The position numbers were made by a program, and so were the translations under genes. The notes beneath the pieces are model-generated. The model had not been told where the DNA came from and did not search any database. It saw nothing but the letters and a program-made list of their open reading frames with translations. A stretch of DNA of 6,857 nucleotides. Source: Chitinophagaceae bacterium UBA4412. GTDB lineage: Bacteria; Bacteroidota; Bacteroidia; Chitinophagales; Chitinophagaceae. Below, in pieces: positions 1-5,900 of the stretch; position 1 is the first letter of the stretch; the number at the start of each line of letters is the position of its first letter. Where the stretch lies: the NCBI GenBank assembly GCA_002400445.1, contig DGQO01000012.1, positions 170 to 7,026 on the forward strand, in the 5' to 3' direction.

Positions 1-780
1 GGACAGTGCCTGAGCAGGATGAAAACGATGCAGCACCTGGACCTGGAAAGCCGCAAGGGAAAAGCACCCGGTGGCTATAATTGCCCGCTGGCAGAAAGTG
101 GCGCTCCATTTATTTTTATGAATGCTGCGGGGCAAATGGGCGATGTAACCACCATGCTCCATGAAGGTGGCCATGCGGTGCATTCCTTCCTGGCACATCC
201 GCTGGAACTGAGTGGTTTTAAAGAATATCCCATGGAAATTGCAGAAGTGGCCAGCATGGCCATGGAACTTTTTACCATGGATTATTGGGATACTTTTTTT
301 GAAAATACGGATGATCTCCGCCGGGCAAAAGAGCACCAACTAGAAAGAGTGATTACTATTTTTCCCTGGATTGCTATCATTGATAAATTTCAACATTGGA
401 TTTATGAACACCCTCAGCATACACACGAGGAACGTACTGCCGCCTGGGTAGCTACCTTAGCAGAATTTCAGGATGATGTAGTTGACTATTCTGGCCTGGA
501 AAGCTACAGGAGTAATGCCTGGCAGCGGCAGTTACATTTGTTTGAAGTGCCCTTCTATTACATTGAGTACGGCATTGCGCAGCTTGGCGCCATTGGCATG
601 TGGATGCAATACAAACAAAACCCACAACAAGCCCTGGATAATTATTGCACAGCATTGGCTTTAGGCGCTACAAAAACATTGCCCGAACTGTACAAAACGG
701 CCGGTCTTGACTTTGACTTTTCTCCAGCTAAAATAAAATCATTAATGGACTTTGTAGATAGAGAGATGGAGAAATTGTAG
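1..780 (+). CDS. M3-family oligoendopeptidase (PepF-like), C-terminal part
   Basis: A zinc endopeptidase that cleaves oligopeptides, probably in the cytoplasm. The reading frame is open from base 1, so the N-terminus lies outside the window; 259 codons remain, roughly the second half of a typical M3B protein of 550-600 residues. The Met at 19 is internal. The zinc motif HEGGH lies at bases 160-174. The probable third zinc ligand is the Glu of the downstream AEVAS motif, 24 residues after the second His, which is normal M3 spacing. Ahead of the zinc motif is the family-typical stretch DLESRKGKAPGGYN, and near the C-terminus is FYYIEYGIAQLGA, the Tyr-rich substrate-side region of M3B enzymes. 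No signal peptide can be judged because the start is missing. The gene converges on the Fur-family gene and a hairpin terminator follows it after 31 bp. The family is certain; substrate preference is not readable. Confidence 0.95.
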   Translation, partial: GQCLSRMKTMQHLDLESRKGKAPGGYNCPLAESGAPFIFMNAAGQMGDVTTMLHEGGHAVHSFLAHPLELSGFKEYPMEIAEVASMAMELFTMDYWDTFFENTDDLRRAKEHQLERVITIFPWIAIIDKFQHWIYEHPQHTHEERTAAWVATLAEFQDDVVDYSGLESYRSNAWQRQLHLFEVPFYYIEYGIAQLGAIGMWMQYKQNPQQALDNYCTALALGATKTLPELYKTAGLDFDFSPAKIKSLMDFVDREMEKL

Positions 781-811
781 CCCGAAAGGAAATATAAAAT
801 CTATGTAAAAG

Positions 812-835
812 GTTGGCAGGTTGCCAGCTTTTTTT
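812..835 (+). terminator. Rho-independent terminator after the M3 peptidase gene
   Basis: A 7-bp stem (GTTGGCA, 812-818, pairing with TGCCAGC, 822-828, with one G-U pair) closes a 3-nt loop and is followed directly by seven T (829-835). The T-run enters the stop codon of the convergent Fur-family gene (834-836). Read from the minus strand, the same hairpin is followed only by a TTTT stretch, so it may also stop the opposing transcript, but less well. Confidence 0.7.
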
Positions 836-1247
836 ATTGGCAATCCTTACACACGCCTGTAACCACCATGGCAGATTGAGACGGCTTGAAACCACCTGGT
901 AATTTTACACCGGGCACCGTTACATCATCAAGACAAATGGTTCGATCGCACTGGGTGCATATAAAATGAACGTGGTTATCGTGGTGATGTCCCTGGGCAC
1001 AACTCTGCCGGCAGAGTGCATATAGTATAGAATTATCGGTGGTAGGTATTTGATGAATAATGCCTTTTTCTACAAAAGTTTGCAAGGTGCGATACACCGT
1101 TACCCGGTCAAAAGCCGTATGGGTGTTGCGTTCTATATCTGCATGGGCAAGGGCACCGTCTGATTCAAGGAAAAGTTCCAGGATCTTTTTACGGCTTTCC
1201 GTAATGCTCATGCCATTCCGTTTTAGAATATCAGCCTGTGTGTCCAT
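834..1247 (-). CDS. Fur-family metal-responsive transcriptional regulator
   Basis: A dimeric DNA-binding repressor of the Fur/Zur/PerR family, 137 residues, the usual length. The N-terminal winged helix includes the recognition-helix region DRVTVYRTL (47-55). The C-terminal half holds a His-rich metal-sensing stretch HHHDNHVHF (87-95) and two CxxC pairs, C97/C100 and C133/C136, which form the structural zinc site in this family. The start ATG is 10 bp after the stop of the SCO gene, with no Shine-Dalgarno sequence, so the two genes are probably co-transcribed. The ORF ends inside the T-run of the convergent terminator. The metal sensed (Fe, Zn, or peroxide through Fe) cannot be decided from sequence. 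The MerC and SCO neighbours suggest Zn or Cu-related regulation, which is inference. The inverted repeat at 2051-2080 is the obvious candidate target. Confidence 0.94.
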   Translation of the reverse strand: MDTQADILKRNGMSITESRKKILELFLESDGALAHADIERNTHTAFDRVTVYRTLQTFVEKGIIHQIPTTDNSILYALCRQSCAQGHHHDNHVHFICTQCDRTICLDDVTVPGVKLPGGFKPSQSAMVVTGVCKDCQ

Positions 1248-1257
1248 AAAAAGTTTT

Positions 1258-1998
1258 TTAAGAAGGATTATTGCTGAAACCCGTCATAAACCGCTTAGGT
1301 GCTACAGTTTCTTTCAACAGTCCTTTAATGTCTTTCATTAATTTTTGCACTTCATCTTCCTTAAGACCATCATAGATGCCCCGCACCCGCCGATACTTGT
1401 CTACCAGTGCAAAAAACTGCGTATGAATGAATTCATCTTCTATGCGTTGAGTGCTGTCTGGCTTGCCATTATCAATCATGTAACCCACACGAGCCATATC
1501 GTATAATTCTTTTTTACTCCCAGTTACAAAATTCCAGTTGGGATTTTTAGCGCCCGTACCTGCTCCCTGTGTATTAACGGTAAAAGTACCATCCGTTCTT
1601 TTTATTAATTGTCCATTAATCATTTTTTGCTCGTAAGCTTTTAGCAAAGGGAGGCTATCAACTTCCGGCATGCAGGTGTGAGACACAATCATGAAATTGG
1701 GTTCGTTTTTATACGTGTCAAAAACCCTTCGCATATTCGCATTCATCTTTGGGCAGATGCCTTTGCATGTGGTAAAGAAATATTCTGCCACATATACTTT
1801 CCCATCTGTATCCGCCTGGGTGATGAATTTTCCATCCTGGTTTTCAAATTTAAATGCGGGCACTTCTGCGTTGATTACGGCGAGTTGAGACGCCGAAAAA
1901 TCGTAATCTTTAAAAATGAACAGGTAGAATACGGAGAGTAATACCGCAAAAAAACCGATGTAAATCCAAATCTTATTTTTCATATCAAACAAAGCCAT
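1258..1998 (-). CDS. SCO1/SenC-family copper chaperone, membrane-anchored
   Basis: A thioredoxin-fold protein of the SCO family, which delivers copper to, or reduces, the CuA site during cytochrome c oxidase assembly on the periplasmic side. It has 246 residues. One N-terminal membrane helix (about 10-29) follows a short basic stretch. The copper motif CxxxC is C78-KGI-C82 followed by Pro, and the third ligand is H192 in FIHTQFFALVD. The segment SHTCMPEVDSLPLLKAYEQK (106-125) matches the usual SCO region after the second strand, here with an extra Cys at 109. The first ATG (1998) is used here. An in-frame ATG at 1983 gives a more conventional MKNKIWIYIGFF start and cannot be excluded, because a TACCTTTG box at 2011-2018 could serve either. 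It heads a two-gene unit with the Fur-family regulator and is divergent from the MerC gene. Confidence 0.93.
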   Translation of the reverse strand: MALFDMKNKIWIYIGFFAVLLSVFYLFIFKDYDFSASQLAVINAEVPAFKFENQDGKFITQADTDGKVYVAEYFFTTCKGICPKMNANMRRVFDTYKNEPNFMIVSHTCMPEVDSLPLLKAYEQKMINGQLIKRTDGTFTVNTQGAGTGAKNPNWNFVTGSKKELYDMARVGYMIDNGKPDSTQRIEDEFIHTQFFALVDKYRRVRGIYDGLKEDEVQKLMKDIKGLLKETVAPKRFMTGFSNNPS

Positions 1999-2010
1999 TT
2001 AGCGTACGGG

Positions 2011-2018
2011 CAAAGGTA
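2011..2018 (-). promoter_or_regulatory. Possible -7 box for the SCO-fur unit
   Basis: On the minus strand this reads TACCTTTG, an exact match to the Bacteroidota -7 consensus TAnnTTTG, ending 12 nt before the ATG at 1998. I could not find a TTTG/TTG -33 element at the expected 19-21 nt upstream; the nearest TTTG is only 9 nt away. The match may be a true weak or activator-dependent promoter, or chance. Confidence 0.35.
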
Positions 2019-2050
2019 CAGCTATAACAAACGCCTTCCCTTTCACGTTG

Positions 2051-2080
2051 AAGTTTTTGCAACATTATTGCAAAAAACTT
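2051..2080. promoter_or_regulatory. Inverted repeat, candidate Fur-family operator
   Basis: A perfect 9+9 bp inverted repeat with a 5-nt spacer: TTTTTGCAA (2054-2062) and TTGCAAAAA (2068-2076). Outside it the flanks AAG (2051-2053) and CTT (2078-2080) also pair if one extra A (2077) is bulged. The core TTGCAACATTATTGCAA (2057-2073) has the 8-1-8 layout with one mismatched pair; this is the general shape of Fur/Zur/PerR boxes. It covers the -33 element (2056-2059) and most of the spacer of the MerC-gene promoter, so a bound protein would block RNA polymerase. Binding by the adjacent Fur-family protein is inference. It is not a terminator: no gene ends here and the neighbouring starts point away from it. 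Confidence 0.6.
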
Positions 2081-2087
2081 ACCTTTG
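2056..2087 (+). promoter_or_regulatory. Bacteroidota-type promoter of the MerC gene
   Basis: TTTG (2056-2059), 20 nt, then TACCTTTG (2080-2087) match the Bacteroidota sigma-ABfr pattern, TTTG about 19-21 nt before TAnnTTTG. Transcription would start about 4-7 nt after the -7 box, near 2091-2094, only a few bases before the ATG at 2096. The mRNA would then be leaderless or nearly so, and a TTG start at 2048 is ruled out because it lies upstream of the promoter. Confidence 0.65.
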
Positions 2088-2095
2088 CTTTTCAA

Positions 2096-2485
2096 ATGCG
2101 TTTAAAATTGAACTGGGATAGTTTTGGAATTGCCACCTCGCTGGCTTGTGCTATACATTGTGCTATTCTTCCCATAATCGTTTCTACGCTTCCCTTATTT
2201 GGTGTAAACATTATTCACAATCCTGCTTTTGAGTGGGGAATGATTGCACTGGCTTTTAGCGTGGGAACATATGCTTTATACCACGGCTATAAGGGACATC
2301 ATCAATCTTTTTTTCCTATTGTGATGTTTAGTGTAGGGGTGCTGTTCTTAGTTCTCAAACAAATTTTTCACGATTACGAGGTCTGGCTGCTCATTCCTGC
2401 TGTGCTCTTCATTGTGAGCGCACACTATTATAACTACCGCCTGTGCCATCGGAGTAAATGCGCCTCACCACATCATCAGCATTAA
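2096..2485 (+). CDS. MerC-domain integral membrane protein
   Basis: A small four-helix membrane protein (129 residues) of the MerC-like family, whose namesake transports mercuric ions across the inner membrane; chromosomal Bacteroidota members probably handle another metal. Predicted helices are at about 9-36, 46-65, 72-91 and 96-114. Helix 1 carries the family's Cys pair in C18-AIH-C22 with H21 between. The C-terminus is Cys/His-rich (C117, H118, C122, H126, H127, H129), a likely metal-binding tail. The start is set at the ATG at 2096. The frame extends upstream to a TTG at 2048, but that would place the -7 box and the inverted repeat inside the gene, and the protein begins naturally with MRLKLNWDSFG. 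It is divergent from the SCO-fur unit and leads into the NTF2-like gene. The metal carried is unknown. Confidence 0.87.
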   Translation: MRLKLNWDSFGIATSLACAIHCAILPIIVSTLPLFGVNIIHNPAFEWGMIALAFSVGTYALYHGYKGHHQSFFPIVMFSVGVLFLVLKQIFHDYEVWLLIPAVLFIVSAHYYNYRLCHRSKCASPHHQH

Positions 2486-2508
2486 AAACTATTTTTAGGT
2501 TTCAAATA

Positions 2509-2937
2509 ATGGTTATGCGCCTTCTTCTTCTTGGTTTCCTGCTGTCTTTTACATTTGCCACAAGCGGGCAGCGTACGGATAGTCTCCTTATTTTAAAACA
2601 AATGCAACTTCAGCAAGATGCCTGGAACAAAGGAGATTTAAAAACATATATGAGTACCTACTGGAAGAGCGATTCCCTGATGTTTATCGGGAAAACCGGG
2701 GTTACTTATGGATGGGAAAATACACTGCGCAATTATGAAAGGGGCTACCCGGATACTTCGGCAATGGGCAAACTTCAATTCAATTTGTTGAAAGTAAAAA
2801 AGCTAAGCAAAACTTATTTCTTTATCCTGGGCAAATGGCATCTTACCAGGTCGGTGGGAGATATTGGCGGACATTTTACGTTGCTTTTCAAACGCATAAA
2901 AGGTAAATGGCTGATCGTTTCAGATCATAGTAGCTAG
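2509..2937 (+). CDS. Secreted NTF2-like (DUF4440/SnoaL-type) protein
   Basis: A 142-residue protein with an N-terminal signal peptide (MVMRLLLLGFLLSFTFATSG, cut near residues 18-21), then an NTF2-like fold: helix with QQDAWNKGDLKTYMSTYW, the stretch DSLMFIGKTGVTYGWENTL, and closing strands ending HFTLLFKRIKGKWLIVSDHSS. Members of this fold range from small enzymes to ligand-binding proteins; no catalytic residues can be assigned, so the function is unknown. The frame runs back to an ATG at 2458 inside the MerC gene, but only starts at 2509 or 2515 put the signal peptide at the N-terminus. The gap to the MerC gene is then 23 bp, which suggests co-transcription. A TAGGTTTC (2496-2503) resembles a -7 box with one mismatch but lacks a -33 partner. 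The stop is 6 bp from the stop of the convergent small gene. Confidence 0.83.
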   Translation: MVMRLLLLGFLLSFTFATSGQRTDSLLILKQMQLQQDAWNKGDLKTYMSTYWKSDSLMFIGKTGVTYGWENTLRNYERGYPDTSAMGKLQFNLLKVKKLSKTYFFILGKWHLTRSVGDIGGHFTLLFKRIKGKWLIVSDHSS

Positions 2938-2943
2938 AGCGAA

Positions 2944-3162
2944 TCACCATTTCCAACTTCTCTTGATGCGCAGGAAGAGCCACACAAAAGAAGCAACGGA
3001 AATTAAAAAATAGAGGCCGTTTTTCCATGAAAAACCATGCTCAGGAAAAGCATATTTCCAATAGATACCCACTAAAAGATTACCGATCATCCACAGCAGC
3101 AAAAGGGCAATGCTATTGGCAATGCGTATAAAAAATTGCCTTGTTTCATCTTCCATACCCAT
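2944..3162 (-). CDS. Small two-helix membrane protein, unknown function
   Basis: A 72-residue protein with two predicted membrane helices (about 14-34 and 48-64) joined by a short aromatic-rich loop (YWKYAFPEHGFSWKN); it begins acidic (MEDETRQ) and ends basic (RIKRSWKW). I do not recognise a family. I think it is real because it begins 15 bp after the GH25 gene on the same strand, fills the space to the convergent gene almost exactly, and has a sensible membrane topology. The start may be the ATG at 3162 or the one at 3156. Its place downstream of the muramidase suggests an envelope role, but only by position. Confidence 0.6.
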   Translation of the reverse strand: MGMEDETRQFFIRIANSIALLLLWMIGNLLVGIYWKYAFPEHGFSWKNGLYFLISVASFVWLFLRIKRSWKW

Positions 3163-3177
3163 ATGCTAAAGTTCGGC

Positions 3178-3945
3178 TTATTGTATTAATAAATTTCTGA
3201 AAGCCGTGCTGTCTCCATTAAACACGTTGAAGTCTACAAATGCGTTAATCCCGTTTACACGGCCGGCCTCGCTATGCTGCCAAAAATGCCAGTCTCGTTT
3301 TATCCTTGGCCTTTCTGGGGCAAAATAATGAGCTACCCACAATGGGTAATCATCAAATCTGCCGGCCAAAAAAGTTTCGTAAAAAACCACGTTCGTATAA
3401 ATAATAGGTTTTACCCCATAGGCCTTTTCCACTATAGTGAGCCAGTCTGCCGCACGCTGCTGCAGTTGCGCTGCAGAAGTACCATCTACCCGTTCAATAT
3501 CGAGTACGGGAGGCAGATCCCCCTTTTCCAGTGTTACATTCTCTATAAAATATTCTGCCTGTGCTTTGCCGCTCCTGCTGGCTACAAAAAAATGGTATGC
3601 GCCACGTGGGAGTCCCGCTCTTTTTGCTTGCAGCCAATTTCTTTGAAACTGTGGATCAAGGATATTAATACCCTGTGTAGCTTTCATAAATGCAAAACCA
3701 ATCTTCACTTCTGCCACCTGCATTTCTTTTACCAGCCTCCATCCAATTGTTTTCTGATACTTGCTCACGTCAATACCATGGATCTTGTACCGGGCAGGTA
3801 AATCAATACCAAAAGCGGAATAATGCTTAACAGAAGGACGATTGTAAAGCCGATTAAATAAGTAAGTGGCCGCACCAATAGCGACCACTACAATACAAAA
3901 TATGATGAGAATTCTGCGACGTTGCTTTTTCCTTTTTACAGACAT
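3178..3945 (-). CDS. Membrane-anchored GH25 muramidase (lysozyme)
   Basis: Glycoside hydrolase family 25 cleaves the beta-1,4 bond between N-acetylmuramic acid and N-acetylglucosamine in peptidoglycan. It has 255 residues. A strongly basic N-terminus (KRKKQRRR) and one hydrophobic helix (about 12-30) with no clear cleavage site suggest a type II anchor in the inner membrane, with the enzyme in the periplasm. The GH25 domain runs from about 55 to 255 with the family motifs in order: GIDVSKYQ (D59), FAFMKATQG (84-92), RGAYHFF (114-120), PPVLDIE with the catalytic pair D149/E151, PIIYTN (180-185), YPLWVAHY (200-207), WHFWQHSE (219-226) and FVDFNVF (D238). All expected active-site acids are present. 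It lies 35 bp after the M1 peptidase gene and 15 bp before the small membrane gene, with no promoter or terminator visible between them, so one operon is likely. The role could be wall remodelling or defence. Confidence 0.95.
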   Translation of the reverse strand: MSVKRKKQRRRILIIFCIVVVAIGAATYLFNRLYNRPSVKHYSAFGIDLPARYKIHGIDVSKYQKTIGWRLVKEMQVAEVKIGFAFMKATQGINILDPQFQRNWLQAKRAGLPRGAYHFFVASRSGKAQAEYFIENVTLEKGDLPPVLDIERVDGTSAAQLQQRAADWLTIVEKAYGVKPIIYTNVVFYETFLAGRFDDYPLWVAHYFAPERPRIKRDWHFWQHSEAGRVNGINAFVDFNVFNGDSTAFRNLLIQ

Positions 3946-3980
3946 GAATACGGCCTAATTAATTGCAGTAAAACTAACAC

Positions 3981-5900
3981 TTAGCGCAACACCTGCTTTA
4001 CAATCTTTTTATCCCCGGCTAGTGCCGTAAGGCTATACAAGCCGCTGGCCCATGCTGTTGCATCCACCGTAATAATTTCCGCACCAGCAGTCAATGGAAC
4101 CATCTTTTGAAAAACACGCTGCCCTTGTGCATTGGTTATGCGCAGTTGTAGCTGGCTCGCATTAAAGTCGTGCAGAAAAACCTGGAAGGTCCCACGCACG
4201 GGGTTCGGACTTATTTCAACCAATCCCTCGCCCGTGTTTGATAAGTTTTTTTTAATGCTGCTGTTATTTTTTGAAATGATCCAGTATTCGGGATCAATCA
4301 AAACAGTATCCGGTTCAAACCCGATACTGCGAATAAATTCCTGGTTGTTATTCGTATTGTTCACGATGATGGTGGCTTGCTGCGTGGCATTTTTAAACTG
4401 CAGGGCAATGGGCATTTCAAAAAAAGAAACTGATGGATGTGAAGTTACCTGGCTCAACGAAAACCGCACGTGGCTACTGCCCATCATGTTCCATTTGAGG
4501 GTATATGAAGGATAGCCCTGCCCTTCGTACCATTGCTTAAAAAAGGTAGTAAGGTCTTTGCCGCTTTCTGCTTCGAGGCGTTTTTTGAGTGATGCAGTAC
4601 TTGTAAAACCGTATGCCAGGGCGGGATCATCCAGGTATTTGCGAATCGCCGGAAAAAACACCTCATCGCCCAGTATGAAACGAAGCATGTAAATGAGGTA
4701 TGCAGCTTTGTTATAAGACAGCCGATTGTCAAAGATGCGAGCCACATTGGTAGTATCATCTACTTTAACCGAACCACCCGGCAATGAGGTAACATCATCT
4801 AAATATATTTTTCGGTAAGCAGACGCATTGGCCGGGTATTTATGTTCATTAAACATGAGGGCAAGGTGCGTAGCAAATCCTTCATTTAACCATACCTCCT
4901 GCCAACTGCGGGTGGTGAGTTTATCACCAAACCATTGGTGCCCCAGCTCATGCGCCATCAGGGTAACGGAAGGCGTTACGATAAATGTAGCGGTTTGATG
5001 CTCCATACCCCCACCCCAGCCAAATTGCACATGCCCATACTTTTCCCTGATAAAGGGATATTCGCCAAATTTCTCCTGGAAAAATTGCATAGCCTGGAGA
5101 ACAGGTGCCGTGTTTGCCTGGAATAATGCCAGGCTCTCGGGGTAACAATAAGTTTGCACGGGAAGGCTTATTGCACCGAGCTGAACAGTGTTATTAAAAA
5201 CAACATAATTGGTTACGGCAAAACAAACCAGGTAGCTGGCAATGGGATAACGATGTTTCCAATGGGTGATCATTTTATTACCCGGCAAGCTGATTTCTGA
5301 TTGAAGCAAACCATTACTTGCCGCTTTATAAATGTTTGGATGCACAATAAAAATATCAATGGAATCGGCTTTATCATCCAGCCCATTTTTGCAGGGCCAC
5401 CAGTCCCTTGAACCATATGGTTCACTCAGCGTCCAGAGTACGGGCGTGCCGTTGTGAATGCTTTGAACAAAGGAACCAAATCCTGTACTTGGCGGCTCGC
5501 CTTTATAGTAAATTGTAACAGAATCAAGCACGCCAGCCATTAAAGCCACCGGAAAATTAATTTGAAGGCTGTTGGTATTTTGAGAAAAGGAAAGCGTATT
5601 GCTGCGTTGTTTCACGCTATCTGCAGCAAGGGGTGCCATAAGATCGAGCGTGATATCAGTGCCGGCGGCAGTCATCGTAAAATACATCGTAACCTCGCCC
5701 CTGATGTATCGCACAGCGGGATCTACCTCCCAGCGGCAACGATAATATTTCACATCAAAATTTGCTGAGGCAAAACTCAGTTCCGCTCCATGAATAAGGC
5801 GCTGATGACCCTTAGCTTCCATTGCAGCAATACCGTCTGGATTGATGGATTGGGCAAAAGCTACGTTGCTCATCATGAAGAAAATAAACAGGTATTTCAT
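3981..5900 (-). CDS. M1-family metallopeptidase exported by type IX secretion
   Basis: A zinc aminopeptidase-type protein of 639 residues. It has a signal peptide (MKYLFIFFMMSNVAFAQ), an N-terminal beta domain to about residue 250, and the catalytic domain. The catalytic domain has GGMEHQ (297-302, the GxMEN exopeptidase motif with His for Asn), HELGH (317-321; H317, E318, H321) and WLNEGFA, whose E340 is the third zinc ligand. The likely catalytic Tyr is Y396 in SYNKAAYLIYML. The last 80 or so residues (about 561-639), starting VEISPNPVRG and ending KKIVKQVLR, are a T9SS type A sorting domain, so the mature enzyme is exported across the outer membrane. The start is set at the ATG at 5900, which places the signal peptide at the N-terminus; an upstream ATG at 5942 would add 14 residues. 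It probably heads the operon with GH25 and the small membrane protein. No consensus TAnnTTTG was found upstream. Confidence 0.95.
   Translation of the reverse strand: MKYLFIFFMMSNVAFAQSINPDGIAAMEAKGHQRLIHGAELSFASANFDVKYYRCRWEVDPAVRYIRGEVTMYFTMTAAGTDITLDLMAPLAADSVKQRSNTLSFSQNTNSLQINFPVALMAGVLDSVTIYYKGEPPSTGFGSFVQSIHNGTPVLWTLSEPYGSRDWWPCKNGLDDKADSIDIFIVHPNIYKAASNGLLQSEISLPGNKMITHWKHRYPIASYLVCFAVTNYVVFNNTVQLGAISLPVQTYCYPESLALFQANTAPVLQAMQFFQEKFGEYPFIREKYGHVQFGWGGGMEHQTATFIVTPSVTLMAHELGHQWFGDKLTTRSWQEVWLNEGFATHLALMFNEHKYPANASAYRKIYLDDVTSLPGGSVKVDDTTNVARIFDNRLSYNKAAYLIYMLRFILGDEVFFPAIRKYLDDPALAYGFTSTASLKKRLEAESGKDLTTFFKQWYEGQGYPSYTLKWNMMGSSHVRFSLSQVTSHPSVSFFEMPIALQFKNATQQATIIVNNTNNNQEFIRSIGFEPDTVLIDPEYWIISKNNSSIKKNLSNTGEGLVEISPNPVRGTFQVFLHDFNASQLQLRITNAQGQRVFQKMVPLTAGAEIITVDATAWASGLYSLTALAGDKKIVKQVLR

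Noticed and set aside
2028..2031. TTTG on the minus strand as a -33 element for the SCO-fur unit
   Set aside because: It is only 9 nt from the TACCTTTG box, against about 19-21 nt expected.
2048..2095. N-terminal extension of the MerC-domain protein from a TTG codon
   Set aside because: It lies upstream of the -7 box and contains the inverted repeat; the protein starts naturally at the ATG at 2096.
834..2485. A mercury-resistance (mer) operon
   Set aside because: Only a MerC-like membrane protein is present; the regulator is Fur-family rather than MerR, and there is no mercuric reductase or MerP.
3274..3801. 175-codon plus-strand open frame inside the GH25 gene
   Set aside because: It overlaps a complete GH25 domain with all catalytic motifs on the other strand; its translation shows no domain and is rich in Cys, Phe and Ile in the manner of an antisense frame.
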